From Streptomyces sp. DT2A-34 (GTDB lineage Bacteria > Actinomycetota > Actinomycetes > Streptomycetales > Streptomycetaceae), in assembly GCF_030499515.1 (NCBI RefSeq), contig NZ_JASTWJ010000001.1:8350001-8414000 (forward strand): a stretch of DNA of 64,000 bases, written 5' to 3'. Below are positions 63,333 through 64,000 of this stretch, in pieces. How positions within the stretch are numbered: the first letter of the stretch is position 1; every line of letters begins with the position of its first letter. The position numbers and the translations under genes were made by a program. Below the pieces are notes generated by a model. It did no database searches and was not told the DNA's origin. It saw nothing but the letters and a program-made list of their open reading frames with translations.

Positions 63333-63705
63333 TTTCCCGCGGTCGTCTTCTCCGCGGTCGCCTTTCCCGTGGTCCCCTTCCCTGTGGAAGAAGGCCCGCA
63401 GGAGCCACGAGGCGAACGTGCCGGTCACGGCGCCTAGCAGGCCCAGCCCTACGGGGCGTCCGTACGAAGCCCAGTCGCTGCTGCCCGCTGAGCCGCCGGC
63501 ACACGGCGTAGTCGACCGCGAACAGCGCCCACGCGGCAAACGTCGGCGCGAGGCAGAGGTCGAGCACGGCCATCGGCAGACGACCATGGCCCAGCACGCG
63601 GACCGCGTACGCGGCGAGAAAGATCAGCGGCGCCACGAAGAGAGCGACCTCGGTGTGCCGCCGCCGGTGCGAGCCCCGGCGACACGCCGCGAACGGACGA
63701 AGCCA
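63309..63705 (-). pseudogene. Remnant of a two-transmembrane ion-channel gene
   Basis: In one minus frame the region reads LFVAPLIFLAAYAVRVLGHG, then MAVLDLCLAPTFAAWALFAV, then DYAVCRRLSG...LGFVRT, which matches the N-terminus of the actinobacterial potassium-channel-like family. In another frame it then reads GRPVGLGLLGAVTGTFASWLL, then RAFFHREG, like the C-terminus of the same family. The pore with the TVGYGD filter is missing and there is no good in-frame start. The gene seems to have lost its middle and its frame. Between thrS and the HIT gene. Confidence 0.55.
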
Positions 63706-63717
63706 TATGCTGCACGC

Positions 63718-64000
63718 ATGACGAGTGAGCCGGAGCAGCAGTGGGGAGTGGGGATCCAGGACGCGTTCCAGCGCCTGTGGACGCCCCATCGGATGGCCTA
63801 CATCCAGGGTGAGAACAAGCCGACCGGCCCCGGAGCCGACGACGGTTGCCCCTTCTGCTCCATCCCGGCCAAGTCCGACGAGGACGGACTGATCGTCAAG
63901 CGCGGTGAGCAGGTGTACGCGGTCCTCAACCTGTACCCGTACAACGGCGGCCATCTGATGGTCGTGCCCTACCGCCACGTCGCCGACTACACCGACCTCA
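63718..64000 (+). CDS. HIT-domain protein, 3' end missing
   Basis: 94 residues visible, open to the end of the window. GCPFCSIPAK carries the Cys pair typical of actinobacterial HIT proteins, and LNLYPYNGGHLMVVPYRHVAD is the substrate-binding half before the HxHxH triad, which lies outside the window. The family includes nucleotide hydrolases and transferases, some with AP4A phosphorylase activity. TATGCT (63706-63711) lies 6 bp before the ATG, so the message is probably leaderless. Confidence 0.88.
   Translation, partial: MTSEPEQQWGVGIQDAFQRLWTPHRMAYIQGENKPTGPGADDGCPFCSIPAKSDEDGLIVKRGEQVYAVLNLYPYNGGHLMVVPYRHVADYTDL

Noticed and set aside
61303..63978. Minus-strand ORF of 891 codons opposite thrS
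   Set aside because: Antisense artefact of third-position GC. Only its first part, beyond thrS, shows real similarity and is reported as the channel remnant.

Overview
The window reads as a piece of a Streptomyces chromosome. It is very GC-rich, with strong G/C bias at third codon positions and many GTG starts. It carries the sporulation gene ssgB, a fused bluB-cobT, short intergenic repeats of a kind common in Streptomyces, and the gene order argCJBDR ... argH ... metNIQ ... cob genes ... ssgB ... thrS. Both ends are cut: argC lacks its start and a HIT-domain gene lacks its end.

Layout. 1-4656: arginine operon argC(partial)-argJ-argB-argD-argR, with 4-bp overlaps from argC to argD. 4739-7714 (minus): a ferric-reductase-like membrane flavoprotein, a secreted protein with two FMN-attachment motifs, and ApbE, together a probable transmembrane flavin electron path. 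7877-13810 (minus): a tightly overlapped three-gene unit encoding a 1651-residue caspase-like/HD-like/Hsp90-type-ATPase protein with helical repeats, a zinc-ribbon protein and a three-span membrane protein. This is the best candidate for an unusual conflict or cell-death system. 13884-16273 (minus): an L,D-transpeptidase-like exported protein, a PPOX flavoprotein, and a secreted protein built from two nearly identical halves. 16542: argH behind an ARG box. 18131-25469: aldo/keto reductase, TetR-MFS export pair with its operator, acyltransferase, Tat-type phosphodiesterase, a small sigma-like protein, GNAT and two small membrane proteins. 25540-29257: HAD phosphatase, then methionine transporter metNIQ behind a 28-codon Cys/Met-rich leader ORF. 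30170-37832: cobalamin and siroheme genes (cobL, bluB-cobT with a huge low-complexity N-terminus, a CysG-like enzyme). 37896-43121: TrmH/SpoU methylase, NUDIX, Ser/Thr kinase, small proteins, kinase-fold phosphotransferase, zinc ribbon.

43175-43641 is a minus-strand tRNA cluster (Gly-GCC, Cys-GCA, three Val-GAC). It is followed by pabB/pabC-type genes, a double GNAT, a DsbA-like protein, small membrane proteins, a CGNR zinc-finger protein, ssgB and a PGPGW membrane protein. Two identical tRNA-Val(CAC) genes flank a sugar operon (50770-57380): binding lipoprotein, two permeases, YesL-like DUF624 protein and a Tat-exported YetA/PcRGLX-type protein, which points to rhamnogalacturonan (pectin) use under LacI-type control. 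The window ends with a DnaQ-like exonuclease, a DUF4365 nuclease-like pair, thrS, the remnant of an ion-channel gene and the HIT gene.

Most of the window is conserved housekeeping gene content. The accessory or odd parts are the caspase/Hsp90 unit, the duplicated secreted protein, the repeat expansions in bluB-cobT, the interspersed repeats and the channel remnant. All family names rest on reading motifs; no database search was possible.
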